Positions 44,561 through 57,067 of a stretch of 64,000 nucleotides of DNA are shown one piece after another. How positions within the stretch are numbered: the first letter of the stretch is position 1; every line of letters begins with the position of its first letter. Source of the stretch: Prorocentrum cordatum (Eukaryota; Sar; Dinophyceae; Prorocentrales; Prorocentraceae); NCBI GenBank assembly GCA_963575745.1, contig CAUYUJ010018066.1:111001-175000 (forward strand), written 5' to 3'. The position numbers and the translations under genes are program-made. The notes below the pieces were generated by a model, which had not been told where the DNA came from, did not search any database, and saw only the letters and a list, made by a program, of their open reading frames with translations.

Positions 44561-45493
44561 GGCGCCCACGCCGCGCGAGGCGCATTCATAATGTTCGCAA
44601 CCCCGCTCTCGCAATTGCTCAGCGCCCACCGAGGAAGCGGGCGCCCGCGCCGAACGGGGCGCGCTCGCCAGTTGCTGCAACCGCCGCGAGGGCGCCGCCG
44701 CTCGAGCATTTGTTCAGCACCCACCAAAAAAAGGGGCGCCCACGCCGAACGAGGCGCATTTATTATTTTTGCAGCCGCCACCGCGGGGGCGTCGCCGCTC
44801 GTGCATTTGCTCAGCGCCCACCTAGACAAAGGGCGTCCACGCCAAACAAGGCGCATTCACCGCTTGTTGCAACCGCCGCGGGAGCGTCGCCGCTCGTGCA
44901 TTTGCCCAGCGCCCACTTTTTTTTTATTTTTTGTTGGAAAAAAAAGCGCCCACGGCGAACGCGGAACAGCCGCAATTCTTTGCCATCGCCACAGCGAGAG
45001 CGCCGCCGCCCGTGCAATTGCTCAGCGTTCACCTACCATGCGGGCGCCCACGCCGGACAAGGCGCATTCGCTATTATTTGTGTTGCAGCCGCCGCCGCGA
45101 GAGCGTCGCCGCTCGTGCAAGTGCCCAGCGCCCACCTAAAAAGCGGGCGCCCACGCCGAACGAGGCGCATCCACCATCGTTTGCACTGCCGCTCGTGCAG
45201 TTGCTCACCGTCCACAGAAAATGCGGGCGTCCTCGCCGAACGAGGCGCATTCGCAATGTTTTGCAACCGCCGCGGGAGCGTCGCCGCTCGCGCATGAGCT
45301 CAGCGCCCACCTAAAAAGCGGGCGCCCACGCCGAGCGAGGCACAATCACCATTTGCGCGCAACCGCCGCGAGAGCGCCGCCGCTCGCGCACGCGCCCGTC
45401 GCCCACCTGAAAAAGCAAGCGCCCACGCCGAGAGAAGAAACAAACCATATAATAATAATAAGAAGAGAGAGAAAACAATAGGGGGGGGAAAAG

Positions 45494-45589
<96 letters not shown>

Positions 45590-46490
45590 GCAACCGCCAC
45601 CGCGAGAGCGTCGCCGCTCGTGCATCTGCCCAGCGCCCGCCGAAAAAGCAGGCGCCCACGCCGAACGAGGCGCATTCATTATTTATTGCAACCGCCACCG
45701 CGAGAGCGTCGCCGCTCGTGCATTTGCTCAGCGCCCACCTAAAAAGCGGGCGCCCGCGCCGAGCAAGGCGCACTCACCGCATCTACAACCGCCGCGTCGA
45801 GAGCGCCGCCGCTCGCGCGCATGCTCAGCTCCCACCTAGAAAGCGGGCGTCCACGCCAAACAAGGCACATTCACATTTTGTGGCTGCAATCGCCGCGAGA
45901 GCGTCGCCGCCCGCGCATTTGCTCAGCGCCCACCTAAAATGCGGGCGTCCACGCCGAACGAGGCGCATCCACCATGTTGGTTGCAACCGACGTCGCGAGA
46001 GCGCCGCCGCTCGTGAATTTGCTCAGCGCCCACCTAAAAAGCGGGCGGCCACGCCGAACTGGGCGCCTTCACCATTTGTTTTCAACCGCCGCGAGAGCGT
46101 CGCCGCTCGTGCTAGAAAACGGGCGCTCACGCCGAGCAAGGCCCATTCACAATGTTTTGCAATGCCGCTCGTGCAATTGCTCAGCGCCCACCTAAAATGC
46201 GGGCGCCCACGCCGAACAAGGCGCATTCACCACTTGTTGCAACCGCCGCGAGAGCGTCGCCGCTCGCGCATTAGCTCAGCGCCCACCTAGAAAGCGGGCG
46301 TCCACGCCGAAAAAAACGCAACCACCATCGCGAGAACGTCGCAGCTCGTGATTTGCTCATCGCCCACGTAGAAAGCGGGCGTCCGCGCCGAACAAGGCGC
46401 ATTCACCATTGTTTTGGCAACTACCACCGCGAGAGCGTCGCCGCTCGCGCATGCGCTCAACGCCCACCTACAAAGCAAGCGCCCACGCCA
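44561..46490. repeat. ~95-bp satellite, block 2, with a poly(A) tract
   Basis: About 20 further units of the same satellite. A homopolymer A run of about 90 bases (45494-45585) follows a poly(G) run. Several units are shortened (for example 45180-45250 and 46090-46180), which suggests unequal exchange. Confidence 0.92.
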
Positions 46491-48620
46491 GGTCTGGCCT
46501 TAACGTTCGGCCACGCAGGCGCTTCCAAAAAGGCAGGGGGCGGCGGTGATTCGCCGTGGGCGTCTTCGATCCGCCGCCCCCTGTCGATGCATCACAGGGG
46601 TGCCTGGCGTGCTGAATCCTCTCGGTTTTGGTCTTGGTTCTTTTTCCCAAAGAACCCCCCCTGGGGCTTCGGCCCGCCCCGCCGGCCACCCGGAAACTGC
46701 ATCAGTCAATGCCTGAAACGGCCGTTTCGCTCGGGACATCCTCAAAACATCGCGAAGATGGCCCAAGATGGCCTCCAAGTCCACCCAAGATGGCCCAATG
46801 CGGCCTCCAAGACGGCCCAAGAGAGTCCAAGACGGCCCAAGAGGCCCCCCAGAGGCCTCCCAGACGGCCCAAGAGGCCTCCAAGAGGTCCTCCAGGAAGG
46901 CCCGAAGAGACCGAAATCATTGATTTTTCCTAAGTGTTTGAACGATTTGGGAATTTACCTCAAGATCGCCCAAGAGGCCCCCACAAGGGCCCCATGCCGG
47001 CCCAAGTGGCCTCCAAGACGGCTCCAAGAGGGCACCAAGATGGCCCAAGAGGCCTTCAACACGCCCAAGATGGCCTCCAAGACGCCCAAGATGGCCTCCA
47101 AGACGGCCCCGAAGTGACCCAAGAGGGCCCCCAGTCAGCCTAGAGAGGCCCCCAAGACGGCCCCCGACGGCGTCAGACGTGCCAGGAACCCACCAAGATG
47201 GCCGAAGTTGGCTCGAAGCTGGCCCAAGACGGCCCAAGAGGCCCCAAAGAGGGCCTCCGGGAAGGCCAGAAGATGCCCAAACCTTGATATTCTTAAGGCT
47301 TTTGACGGATTTTGAAATTTGCTTCTTTTCTGCCTTCCGACGGCCCGAGACGGCCCAAGAGCTCCAGAATATCGCCGAAAGATCGCCCAAGAGGCCTCCA
47401 AGATGGCCCCAGAACGGCCCAAGAGGGCCCCAAGACGGCCCCAATAGGCCGCCAAGACGGCACAGGAGGCCTTTACGACGCCCACGATGGTCTCCAAGAC
47501 GGCCCTGGAGCATTCCAAGAGGGCCCCAAGTCGGCCCAGAGAGGCCCCCCAAACGGCTTCCGACGGCGTCAGACGGACCAGGGGCCCACCAAGACGGCCG
47601 AACATGGCCCTAAGATGGCCCAAGACGGCCCAAAAGGCCTCCAAGAGGGTCTCCAGGAAGGCCCGAAAGGCCAAAAACATTGATTCCCCATGGGTTTTTG
47701 AAGAATTGTGGCATTTGCTCTTTGTTCGGCCTTCCGACGGCCCGAGACGGCCCAAGTGCCCCCAAAGATCGCCCAAGAGGCCCAAGACACGGCCCCAAGA
47801 GGCCCCCAAGACGGCCCAAGAGGTTTCCAAGACGCTCAAGATGGCCTCCAAGACGGTCCAGGAGCCCTCCAAGAAGTCCCCCAAAAAGGCCCAAAAGGAT
47901 CAAAATGGCCTCCAGGCGGCCAAAATGACCTTCAAGATGCCCACGTGTCCCCCGAAGGCTTTCCAAACCGATTCGGGGAACGCATGGTCCGATAGCTTGG
48001 CAGGTCTGGCCTCAACGTTCGGCCACATAGGCGCTTCCACAAAGGCAGGGGGCGGCGGTGATTCGCCGTAGGCGTCTTCGATCCGCCGCCCCCTGTCGAT
48101 GCATCGCAGGGGCGCCTGGCGCGCTGGACTTTTACGGTTTTGGTTTTGGTTCTTTTTCTAAAAGAACTCCCCCAGGTGGGTTTCGGCCTGTCCCGCCGGG
48201 GTCCCGGGAAGCCCTTCCGCGTGAACAAACTCGGGAAAAAATCCCCCCTGAAACGGCCGTTTCGCTCGGGACATCCTCAAAACATCGCGAAGATGGCCCA
48301 AGATGGCCTCCAAGTCCGCCCAAGATGGCCCAACGCGGCCTCCAAGACGGCCCCAGAGAATCCAAGACGGCCCAAGACGGCACAAGAGGCCCCCCAGAGG
48401 CCCCCCAGACGGCCCAAGAGGCCTCCAAGAGGTCCTCCAGGAGGGCCCGAAGAGGCCAAAGTCATTGCTTTTCCTCAGGGCTTTTGAAGGATATTCTTCT
48501 CGGCCTTCCGACGGCTCAAGACGGCCCAAGACGCCCCCAAGATCGCCCAAGAGGCACCCGCGAGGGCCCCATGACGGCCCAAGTGGCCTCCAATATGGCC
48601 CCAAGTGCCAGGCGGCCAGC
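46491..48620. repeat. CCCAAGATGG minisatellites with a ~490-bp direct duplication
   Basis: The segment 46493-46930 is repeated at 48001-48470 at roughly 85-90% identity. It begins GGTCTGGCCT(T/C)AACGTTCGGCC, includes GGGGGCGGCGGTGATTCGCC, and leads into GCTCGGGACATCCTCAAAAC and CCAAGATGGCC units. Between the copies (46930-47950) are degenerate GGCCCAAGAGGCC/AAGACGGCC units. The Gly/Leu/Trp/Ser frames are artefacts. Confidence 0.85.
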
Positions 48621-49930
48621 GCCGCCGCGGCCGCGTCGGTCGCGCCGAGCTAGCTGGCCGCTTTGCGCGCGAGCACGCGCGGGCTAGCGTGACCGCGGCG
48701 ACGCGCCAAACAACTCCGAGCAGACATCGCAATCGCCGCCGCATGGGTTTTGCAAGCCAAGTTGCGGGCTGGTGGACGGGATGATTGCGCGAGCAGTGGC
48801 GTTGGCCGCCTCAAATTCGGCAGGGTGACTTGCGCGCGTAGAGCGCGCCGCGTATATAGTGCACTATAATATGCGCCGCATGCGCGTGCCGCGTGTATTC
48901 TTCGACATACATGCACAACGTATAATTTGTTTTCTCATTGCAATATGATCTCCCCCCCCCTTCCCTCCCTCTGGATTCAAGGGCGGCTCTTTTCGTGTTG
49001 CCATTTGCGCATGGCGCTGCCCCATCGCCCGCCCGAAATATAAATTCCCACCATCCCAGGCAGGCGGGCATCGCCGCCACCTTGCATCCACTGCAAAGAC
49101 AAACATGCGCGCTCCCAAGCTTCAAGATTCCCGAGCAACAGACGGGGCGAAATGCGCGCGCATTGTGGCGCGCGCGTGCCAAAATCTTCAACAACCTTCG
49201 GTTTCGCGAGGATTCCAAACTCGAGCGCCCAGACAACGTTTACAAAACACATGGTTTCGCAATATAAAAAAGGCAGGCGCTCGCGCCCTTGCGAATTCTT
49301 AAGATAAAATTGTTTGTTTCAGCATCTGCCTCGCATGCTTCATGTCGAAATCGCCCCAGCGCCTTTGCGAGCGCACTGTCGCGAGAACCCCTTGCAGCAG
49401 ACCGGGCGAAGTGCGCGCGCGTCGTCGCGCGCGCGTGCCGAAAGTTTCGAACTCACTTGAGGTCGCGCGGGGTTTTCAACATCGTCTTCAGGTTGTCATT
49501 GTTTTTTATACAAAAACATACCATAGTTTTGGTTGGTTGTTTGGTTGGTTATTTCCAAAATTAACCTGCAGTTCGGCCAAACGGCCCTTTCGCGCCGCAT
49601 GTCGAAGTCATTCGAACGCTCTTGCTCGCGCGCTGGGGGGGGGGGGGGGCGCGATGCGCGTCGCATAAAACCATGCGGGCCACTCTCGCGCCTCGGCCGG
49701 GCGCGCATGTCGAACTCCTTCCAAAACCTTCATCGCCGACGCGAGGGCGCCGTCCTCGTCGTCGGCGTGATCAGCATCGGCGCCGTCACTGGCCGCGCCG
49801 TCGTCGTCGTTGTCACCATCGTCATCAGCATCGCGGCGCGAGACAAATAATCGGGCACCGCGCTGGAGAGGGCAGTGGGCGGCCGAGGGGGAGGGCGGCG
49901 GCCTGGCCAACGCCGACGCCTGCGCTCGCT
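48621..49930. other. GC-rich spacer with diverged repeats, no gene seen
   Basis: It contains diverged copies of a phrase around GCGAAATGCGCGCGC and GGCGCGCGCGTGCC (49148-49180 and 49409-49440), and of CATGTCGAA[A/G]TC (49341, 49599 and 49708). There are poly(C), poly(G) and (GTC)n tracts near 48950, 49637 and 49797. No supported gene. Confidence 0.5.
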
Positions 49931-49933
49931 GGA

Positions 49934-51992
49934 TTAATCCTTCTCGCCCTTGAGGGCCTTCCGCTCCTCAAGGGCTTTCCTGCGCTCCTTCATGGCCTGG
50001 TGCTCGTTCGACAGCTCCTTGCCGACCCAGGTCTCCAGCTCCGGCGCAACGCAGAGCGTGCCGCGAGTGGCCGAGGGCCCGAGGTATAGGTGCGCGTCGT
50101 CAGAAGGGTCGGCGACGACGCCCCTCTTGCCGAGGATCTGGGAGCTCCGGTTGGTAAATTTCCCCCTGTGCTTCGGCTCGATCAGCCGGGCACGGCGGCA
50201 GGCGAGCTCCGCCCATGCCAGCTGCGGAAGGTCGAGCTGGTCGTACACCGCGCCGAAGTGCAGCAGCTGCATGACCACGGCGTGCTCGCCGACGCCACGG
50301 TCAGACAACTGCATCTTCCCGTCGACGAGGAAACGCGCGCGCCGCTGCTCGGGGGCCTGGAAGTGCTCTGCGACGAAGTTGAGAACGAACAATACCGTAC
50401 GAGGGCGGCTCAAAGGCCAGTCCTCCCAGCTGGGCTCCTGCATGGCCTCCGCGGCGGTGCGGAAGTCCCGGCGTCGGATCCCGCAGGGCGTCCTGGAGAT
50501 CGCCAGCACTCGCGCGCCAGGCCCCTCCTGCCCGCCACGCGGGCGGTCAGCGCGGCCCAGAGCCGACAGCCGGGACATCGCGTCGCCCAGCCTGACCTCC
50601 AACCCGCCCGACTCCGAGAAGACATCCTTCACCGGAGAGTCCAGCTCCGGGTTCCCGACCTTCTCCAGCTGCTCCTTCAGCCAGGCGTCGTTGTCCGATT
50701 TGGAACGGAGGGCCCTCTGGGCACGCCCCGCCAGCCGCTGCGCCTCCTCGATGTCGTCTTCGGCACTCTTCAGCGGCAGCGGCTGCGACACGGCGTCCCC
50801 GAGCGAGCTCCTGAGGGCCGATCGCCTCTCGTCGGCGCGCCGCGCCCAACGGTCCTCGGTCACCCACTCCACGAGGACCGACGTGCCGCCGACGAGGGCG
50901 ATCCCCCGGGTCCCGCAGGACACCTGCGGCTCCTCCGTCTCCGCGCCGAGGTCGAAACCCTCCGTCGGGTCGGCGACGAGCCGGGCTCCGGGCGCGGCCG
51001 ACTCCGCCGGCGGCGGCAGTCGGGGCCGCAGACCTCGTGAGGCCGCACCCGGGGGCAGGGCGGGCTCCGCTGCCTCGGCCCCGTCGCCCGTGGCCTCAAG
51101 GTCAGGCGGCGTCGCCGTGCCACCGACGGCGCCCGCGTCGCCAACTTCGACCGACTGCTTGCCGCGCAGCCGACTGGCAGGCACGATGGCCGCGGGGGAC
51201 CCCTCGGCCGGAGACTCGCTGACGCCCAGCTTGGAGAGGTAGTTCTCGCCGCGCTGCATCAGCTCGAGCACTCGCGCGGCAGGAATGCCTCCGTCCGTGC
51301 TCCTCCCATCGTAGAAGAGGTAAGAGTCATCCTCCGCGACGGCCGCTGGGAGCACTCGGCCGACTGGCATGCCAAGGACGTCCGAGAACATAGTGCTTTC
51401 AAGGTACACCTCGTCATAGATCTCGAAATCCGGCGTCGCGATGACCCAGTGGACTCGGCTCTTCGAGAGTCACCCGATCAACAGACGCTCATGGTACAGC
51501 CCGTCGCCGCGGTAGCGCACCAACACACGATCTCCCGGCCGAAGGGCATCAAGCGCCATTCGAGAGAGCGGCATGAGCACGGATCCGTTCCTGCGTTGCA
51601 CGGCGCGTAGCGATCGGCAGGCTGCTCGCCTCCGCCGCGGGGTGCGGGGGCGCACACTCGGCACCGCCTGGCGGCCCCCGAGCTTGCATCTGCTCCAGGG
51701 CGAGGTAGACGTAGCACGCGCCCGCGCCGCACGCCGCGCCCAACAGGCCCGCGACCGTCAGGGCCGGCAGGCCCACAGTCCCCGGCTGGCCGGCTGGGCA
51801 GTCGCAGTTCCCGCACGTCACAGGCGGGCAGGTCAGCACAGGCGTGGCACAGTTGAGCTCGGGGCAGCGGCTTGGCGATGGACAGACCAACGACGGGCAC
51901 GGTGGGCAGGGTTCTCGCGTCTGTGGCAGCACAACCGCGGCGGGCGGAAGGATATCTCGGACGATCTGAAGGATGTATCTCACCTGATTCAT
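49934..51992 (-). pseudogene. Broken long gene: Cys/Pro-rich, one membrane segment, unknown family
   Basis: Read on the minus strand from ATG 51992: MNQVRYILQIVRDILPPAAV, then a Cys/Pro-rich stretch (CPPCPSLVCPSPSRCPELNC; CPPVTCGNCDCPAGQPG), then a likely membrane segment (LPALTVAGLLGAACGAGACY). The frame changes once between about 51690 and 51590. It then continues (LDALRPGDRVLVRYRGDGLY, HERLLIG) to an in-frame TGA at 51472-51470. The same frame resumes (RVHWVIATPDFEIYDEVYLE) into a 491-codon open frame ending at 49934 with a Lys/Glu-rich tail. From memory, dinoflagellate genomes hold many copies of proteins with this Cys/Pro head, membrane segment and 'YHxRLL..WVxxTPD' region, often near reverse transcriptases; I could not check this. 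The breaks suggest a pseudogene, or an intron plus one stop. Confidence 0.6.
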
Positions 51993-52049
51993 CCACGAAC
52001 GACTTGAGTATACACATGGCACCGTGCGACGTTGGCGAGAGAGAGAGCT

Positions 52050-52690
52050 GGATTGATTCCATGTGTGTGCACACATACACACATACCTACATGCATCCAT
52101 ACATACATACAGACATACATACATGTACATCCATATATACACTCAGACGTACACATACATGTGTGTATGCATACATGCATACAATTCAAGCTGCAAAAAC
52201 ATGCATACATGCAAATGCGTGCACATTTGAATATGTGATCGTGCGCATACGTGTACAGGCATACAGCTATACAAACATACATGCATGCATAGATTCATAA
52301 ACACGTTCCGACATACATACGTGCACATGAACATATACACATGCACATACACATATAGACAGTCTTGCATACATACACACGTATATTCGCATACAAACAT
52401 ACTTACACACATACAAAAATGCATGTATGCATACACTCACATACGCATACGTATCAACACACAAATGTCCATACCACACATGCACACAGACATGTATGCA
52501 GACTTACAAAACATACAGACACACACATACATATATATATATACATACATACATACATACATACACGTACATACATACGCACATACAACCGTACATACAT
52601 ACGTATACATATACATATATACCTACATACATACCTACCTACCTACCTACATACGTACTTACTTACATACATACATACATACATGCACAT
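52050..52690. repeat. Degenerate CATA tetranucleotide array
   Basis: CATA/CACA/TACA units, purest at 52540-52570 and 52620-52685. They give Tyr/Thr/His/Ile- and Cys/Val/Met-rich frames that are not genes. Confidence 0.9.
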
Positions 52691-53265
52691 GCGGCAAAGT
52701 ATGGATCGAGTGCGGCACCAAGCGTTCACGTTGCATTGTGGGCAGTGACGAAGGGGCCTGGCAGGGATGATGGGGGTGCCTTGGCACGCGCGGCACACCT
52801 CGCGGGCTTCGCGCAACTGGCTGACGTCTGCACGGGTTCCCGATCAGAATCGATGGCGGCCTTTGCCCATGCTGAGACTCCAGTGCCACGTATGTGGTGG
52901 GAGGGCGGGTGGGAGTGAGCGAGGCGGCTGTCTTTCGGGCGGTGGGAGCTTGACCCTCCTCCGACCCCTGGGTCTGGACGGTGGGAGCGGCGAGGTGTCA
53001 GAGGTTGGCCCAAGATGGCTCCAAGAAGGCCCCAAAGAGCTCAAGATGAGCTCCGAGATGGCCTAAGATATCCCAGATGACTTACGAGGGCTTCCGAACC
53101 AAACAGTCCCAAGACTGCTCCAAGGCGGCCCTAAGTGGCCACGGAACCATCCAAAAAAAACGCCCCCCCCCCCCCCCCGGGAGACAAGCACCCGTCCAAG
53201 CTAAAGAAACTTAGCCTGGCGAGAAACCCAACCACATGCAAATGTGAATAACACAGTTGTGCATA
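52691..53265. other. Short unique segment, no gene seen
   Basis: About 52700-52980 is unique, with small open frames on both strands and no recognisable domain. 52990-53150 contains a few CCAAGATGGC units, followed by poly(A) and poly(C) runs at 53152-53180. Confidence 0.5.
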
Positions 53266-54490
53266 TCGTCCTCGGTGGAGCTCCCTATGGGGCAGCGAAA
53301 CGTGTGAGCGGTGTGCCGAAATGGGCGCTGTTGTGCCATGCGTGCGCAGCCACTGGGGGCCGTCGGTGGAGTTCCCTATGTGGCCACGGGACGTGTGAGG
53401 GGTGTGCCGAAATGGGTGCGGTGGGCGCATGCGCGGCCACTGGGGCCTTCGGTTGGGCTCCCTATGGGGCCACGAAGCGGGTGAGAGGTGTGCCAAAATC
53501 GGTGCGATTGGCACATGCGAACGCAGCCATTGGGGGCCTCGGTGGAGCTCCCTATGGGGCCACGGGACGGGTGATGTGACTTCCAAAATGTGTGCGGTAG
53601 GCGCATGCGAACACAGTCACTGTGGCTTTCGGTGGAGTTCCCTATGGGTCCACGAAACGTGTGAGGGGTGTGCCAAAGTGGGTGCGGTGGTGCCATGCGG
53701 GCGCAGCCACTGGGGGCCGTCGGTGGAGCTCCCTATGTGGCCACGGGACGTGTGAGGGGTGTGTCAACATGGGCGCGGTGGGCGCACGCGAACGCATCCA
53801 TTGGGGGCTGTCGGTGAAGCTTCCTATAGGGCCACGGGACGGGTGATAGGTTCTCCCAAATGTGTGCGGTGGGCGCATGCGAGCACAGCCATTGTGGCCG
53901 TCGGTGGAGTTCCCTATGGGTCCACGAAACGTGTGAGTGGTGTGCCGGAATGGGTGCGGTGGTGCCATGCGAGCGCAGCCACTGGAGCTCCTTATGGGGC
54001 CACGAAGCATGTGAGGAATGTGCCGAAATGGTTGACTGGTGCGGAGGGCACAGGCATGGATGGGACGATCGAGGGGGAATTCTCTATGGGGCCGCGAACC
54101 GCGTGAGACATGCGAGCCGCGTCAGGGGTGTGCCAACATGGGTTTGGTACCGCATGCGGACTGCGGGGGAGACGCATGCGATGACTGCCGCTGTGGCATT
54201 CGGTGGATCCCCCTTTATGGGGCCACGAAACGTGTGAGCGGTGTGCCGAAATGGGCGCGGTGGTGCCATGCGAACACATCAACTGGACCCTCGGTGGAGC
54301 TCCCTATGGGGCCGCGAAGCGTGGGAGGGTGGCGCCATGAGAGCGCAACCGCTGGAGCCCTCGGTGGAGCTCCCTAAGCGTGTGAGTGGTGTGCCGAAAT
54401 GGGCACGGTGGTGCCATGCGTGCGCAGCCACTGTGGGCCTCTGTGGAGCTCCCTGGTGCCACGAAGCATGTGAAGACTGCCGAAATAGTT
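53266..54490. repeat. ~90-bp tandem repeat
   Basis: About 13 units of 87-96 bp, each with GGTGGAGCTCCCTATGGGGC, CACGAAACGTGTGAGCGGTG, TGCCGAAATGGGTGCGGTGG and GCCATGCGAGCGCAGCCACT phrases. Two units (about 54000-54200 and 54470-54560) end in a different tail (GTTGACTGGTGCGGAGGGCA). Long frames here are artefacts. Confidence 0.92.
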
Positions 54491-54599
54491 GATTGGTGCG
54501 GAGGGCAGTGGCAAAGATGGGAGGATGGGGAGAGGGGGCAGCGGGAGGAGGAATGCGGGGCGCTGTCTCTTCAAAACGAGGGCTCAACACAACAGGATG

Positions 54600-55240
54600 G
54601 TTGGGGAAAGCGATGTGTGTGTGTGTGTGTGTTGCCTTCTCGCGTTTTCGTGTGCTGTGGGCTGTGGAAGCCTCAAAGAGGACCCAGAGCCTCTAGAGGG
54701 GTCTAAAAGTGCCCCACGATGGCTCGGAAATCGCACAAGAGCGCTCCAAGAACGCGCTGATTAAGGACCGTGTTTGATCTATGAAGATGGCCCCAATAGG
54801 GCCCCGAAAGCTTTCCGGAGGGCCTCAAGAATGTCACAAGAGAGCCACAAAGGCCTGCAAATTGGCCCAAATACAGCCCCAAGAGCACCCAAGAGCGCCC
54901 CACGAGTGCCTCTTAAGCCCAAGAGGGGGCAATCCTAATCCGTGCCGCCTCCTTGTTTGAACGATGACCTCCAAGATGGTTCCAAGAGGGCTCCCAAGGC
55001 TCCCAAGAGGGTCCCAAGAGCACCCAAGAACACCTCAAAAGCGCCCCATAATGGTTGCAAGAGGCAACTGTTTAAGCCCAAGGGGGGCAATCCTAATCCG
55101 CGCTTCCTCCTTGTTTGAGCGATGTCCTCCAAGATGGCTCTAAGAGGGCTCCAAAGGCTTCCAAGAGGGTCTGGAGAGACATGTGATCTAGCCAAATACG
55201 AGTCCCAACATGACCCCATGAGGCCCCCCAGAACGCACCA
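54600..55240. repeat. (TG)n tract and CCAAGAGG minisatellite block
   Basis: (TG)n lies at 54613-54632. Degenerate CCAAGAG/CCCCAAGAG units from about 54690 include a duplicated ~100-bp phrase (TTAAGCCCAAG(A/G)GGGGCAAT with CGCCTCCTTGTTTGA at 54912-54960 and 55070-55120). Confidence 0.75.
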
Positions 55241-55955
55241 AGACGACTACGTGGTCACGAAGCCTCCCAAAAATGTCCGCGAGCTCCTGTACTTCCCCGA
55301 TCACGGCAATCCGCCTAGGCATCTTTTCTGGACAGGCTCGTGGGGATGCGCGAAGCGCTAAGAATCGACCAGAACTGAACATGTGAAATGATCTGTGGCC
55401 TGGGAGACGCCTCGCATGCACGTTCGATACGCGCACAGAATTCGCGGCGAGCCATTGGGGGCAAGCCGAAAGTTACTTGCACGCTTTCCCTGCCCAGGGG
55501 CGTAGGCCATACACTGACACGCCGATTGTGGCGCGGCCAGGTCCATCCCTGGAAGCTTCAACCGGCAGCGGCATCGCGCACACAGAACCGCAGGGAATTG
55601 TGGGGCGGGGGCGCGCACCCAAGGCTCGGTGGATTTACTGCCCTTGCTGCCCTGCCCCACTTCTCTATCTTGAGCGGGCTGCGGCCCTAAGGACGCAGCC
55701 AACTCTGGAACCTCCGCGTCCTCACCCGTCTCCCCTCCTCTCCTCTCCTCTCCTTCTCTGCGACCCGTCCCCCTCCCCTTCCCTCATTGATGATTCCCTC
55801 CTTCATGCCCTCACAGCGGGAAATTGTCCAACAAATTCTCGCTGGGGCTGTCAGCAGCTCCCGGTGCAGAACTCGTTGAAGTGAGATTAAGCAGCCAGGG
55901 AGGCTCATGCACATTCATTTGAAGCCGGCGCACGTGGCGCGCGTTGCGCTCCTGG
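55241..55955. other. Unique segment, no gene assigned
   Basis: A plus-strand phrase at 55243-55361 (TKPPKNVRELLYFPDHGNPP) has ordinary composition but no context. A CTC-rich tract lies at 55725-55760. The phrase TGGGGATGCGCGAAGCG (55341-55357) has a near copy at 58245-58261 at the end of the next repeat block. Confidence 0.4.
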
Positions 55956-55965
55956 ATAGGAAAGA

Positions 55966-56530
55966 ATCCCACCAGCCCTTTGGGCGTGAGTGGTTTAGCG
56001 AGCTCTCTCTGTTCTCAACCCCCCTTCTTCCCCTTCGGGGAGGGGTTTACCCCTCCCCCTACCCCCTCCCCCTGGGCCTGGAGAGGGCGTTTCGCGGGTG
56101 GTTGGAGGGGTCTTTTTCGACTCCTGGGAGGGCTAAAATTCGACACCCCTCACGAGGATTCTGGCCCCGACGGGGGGGGCAGAAAAATGCTCGCCTCATC
56201 TGTGATCGATCGCCCGACAGATGGCCCCAAGTTTCCTCCCAGACCCCTCCCAGAGAGCCCCACGAGGCCCCAAGAGGCCTCCAAGAGGCCCCCAAGATGC
56301 CCCCAAGAGGCCCCCAAGAGGCCCCAAGAGGCTCCCCCGAGGCACCCACGACGCTCCTGGAAGCCCCTGGAGCCGCCAAGAGGCCCCCAAGACGCCCCAA
56401 ACGGCATCCAAGAGGCTCCCAAGAGGCCCGAAGAGGCTCTCCCAAGGCACCCAAGACGCTCCTAGAAGCCCCTGGGGCCGCCAAGAGGCCCCGAAGACGC
56501 CCCAAGAGGCCTCCAAGAGGCTCCCAAAAG
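55966..56530. repeat. ~565-bp duplication, left copy
   Basis: It matches 57068-57640 almost base for base over the first 270 bp (starts ATCCCACCAGCCCTTTGGGC; includes the inverted repeat GGGGAGGGGTTTACCCCTCCCC minus its outer bases). It then continues into CCAAGAGGCCCC units in the same order. It ends where the CTA array begins. Confidence 0.92.
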
Positions 56531-56533
56531 ACA

Positions 56534-57060
<527 letters not shown>

Positions 57061-57067
57061 GTTCTAG

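Noticed and set aside
46702-47884. Gly/Leu/Trp/Ser-repeat 'proteins' on the minus strand
   Set aside because: They come from the CCCAAGATGG minisatellite; the same pattern appears wherever the repeat occurs.
49950-51242. 430-codon plus-strand frame opposite the broken membrane-protein gene
   Set aside because: It is Ser/Arg/Pro-rich. The minus-strand frame has protein-like composition and continuity across the TGA, so this one is a shadow.
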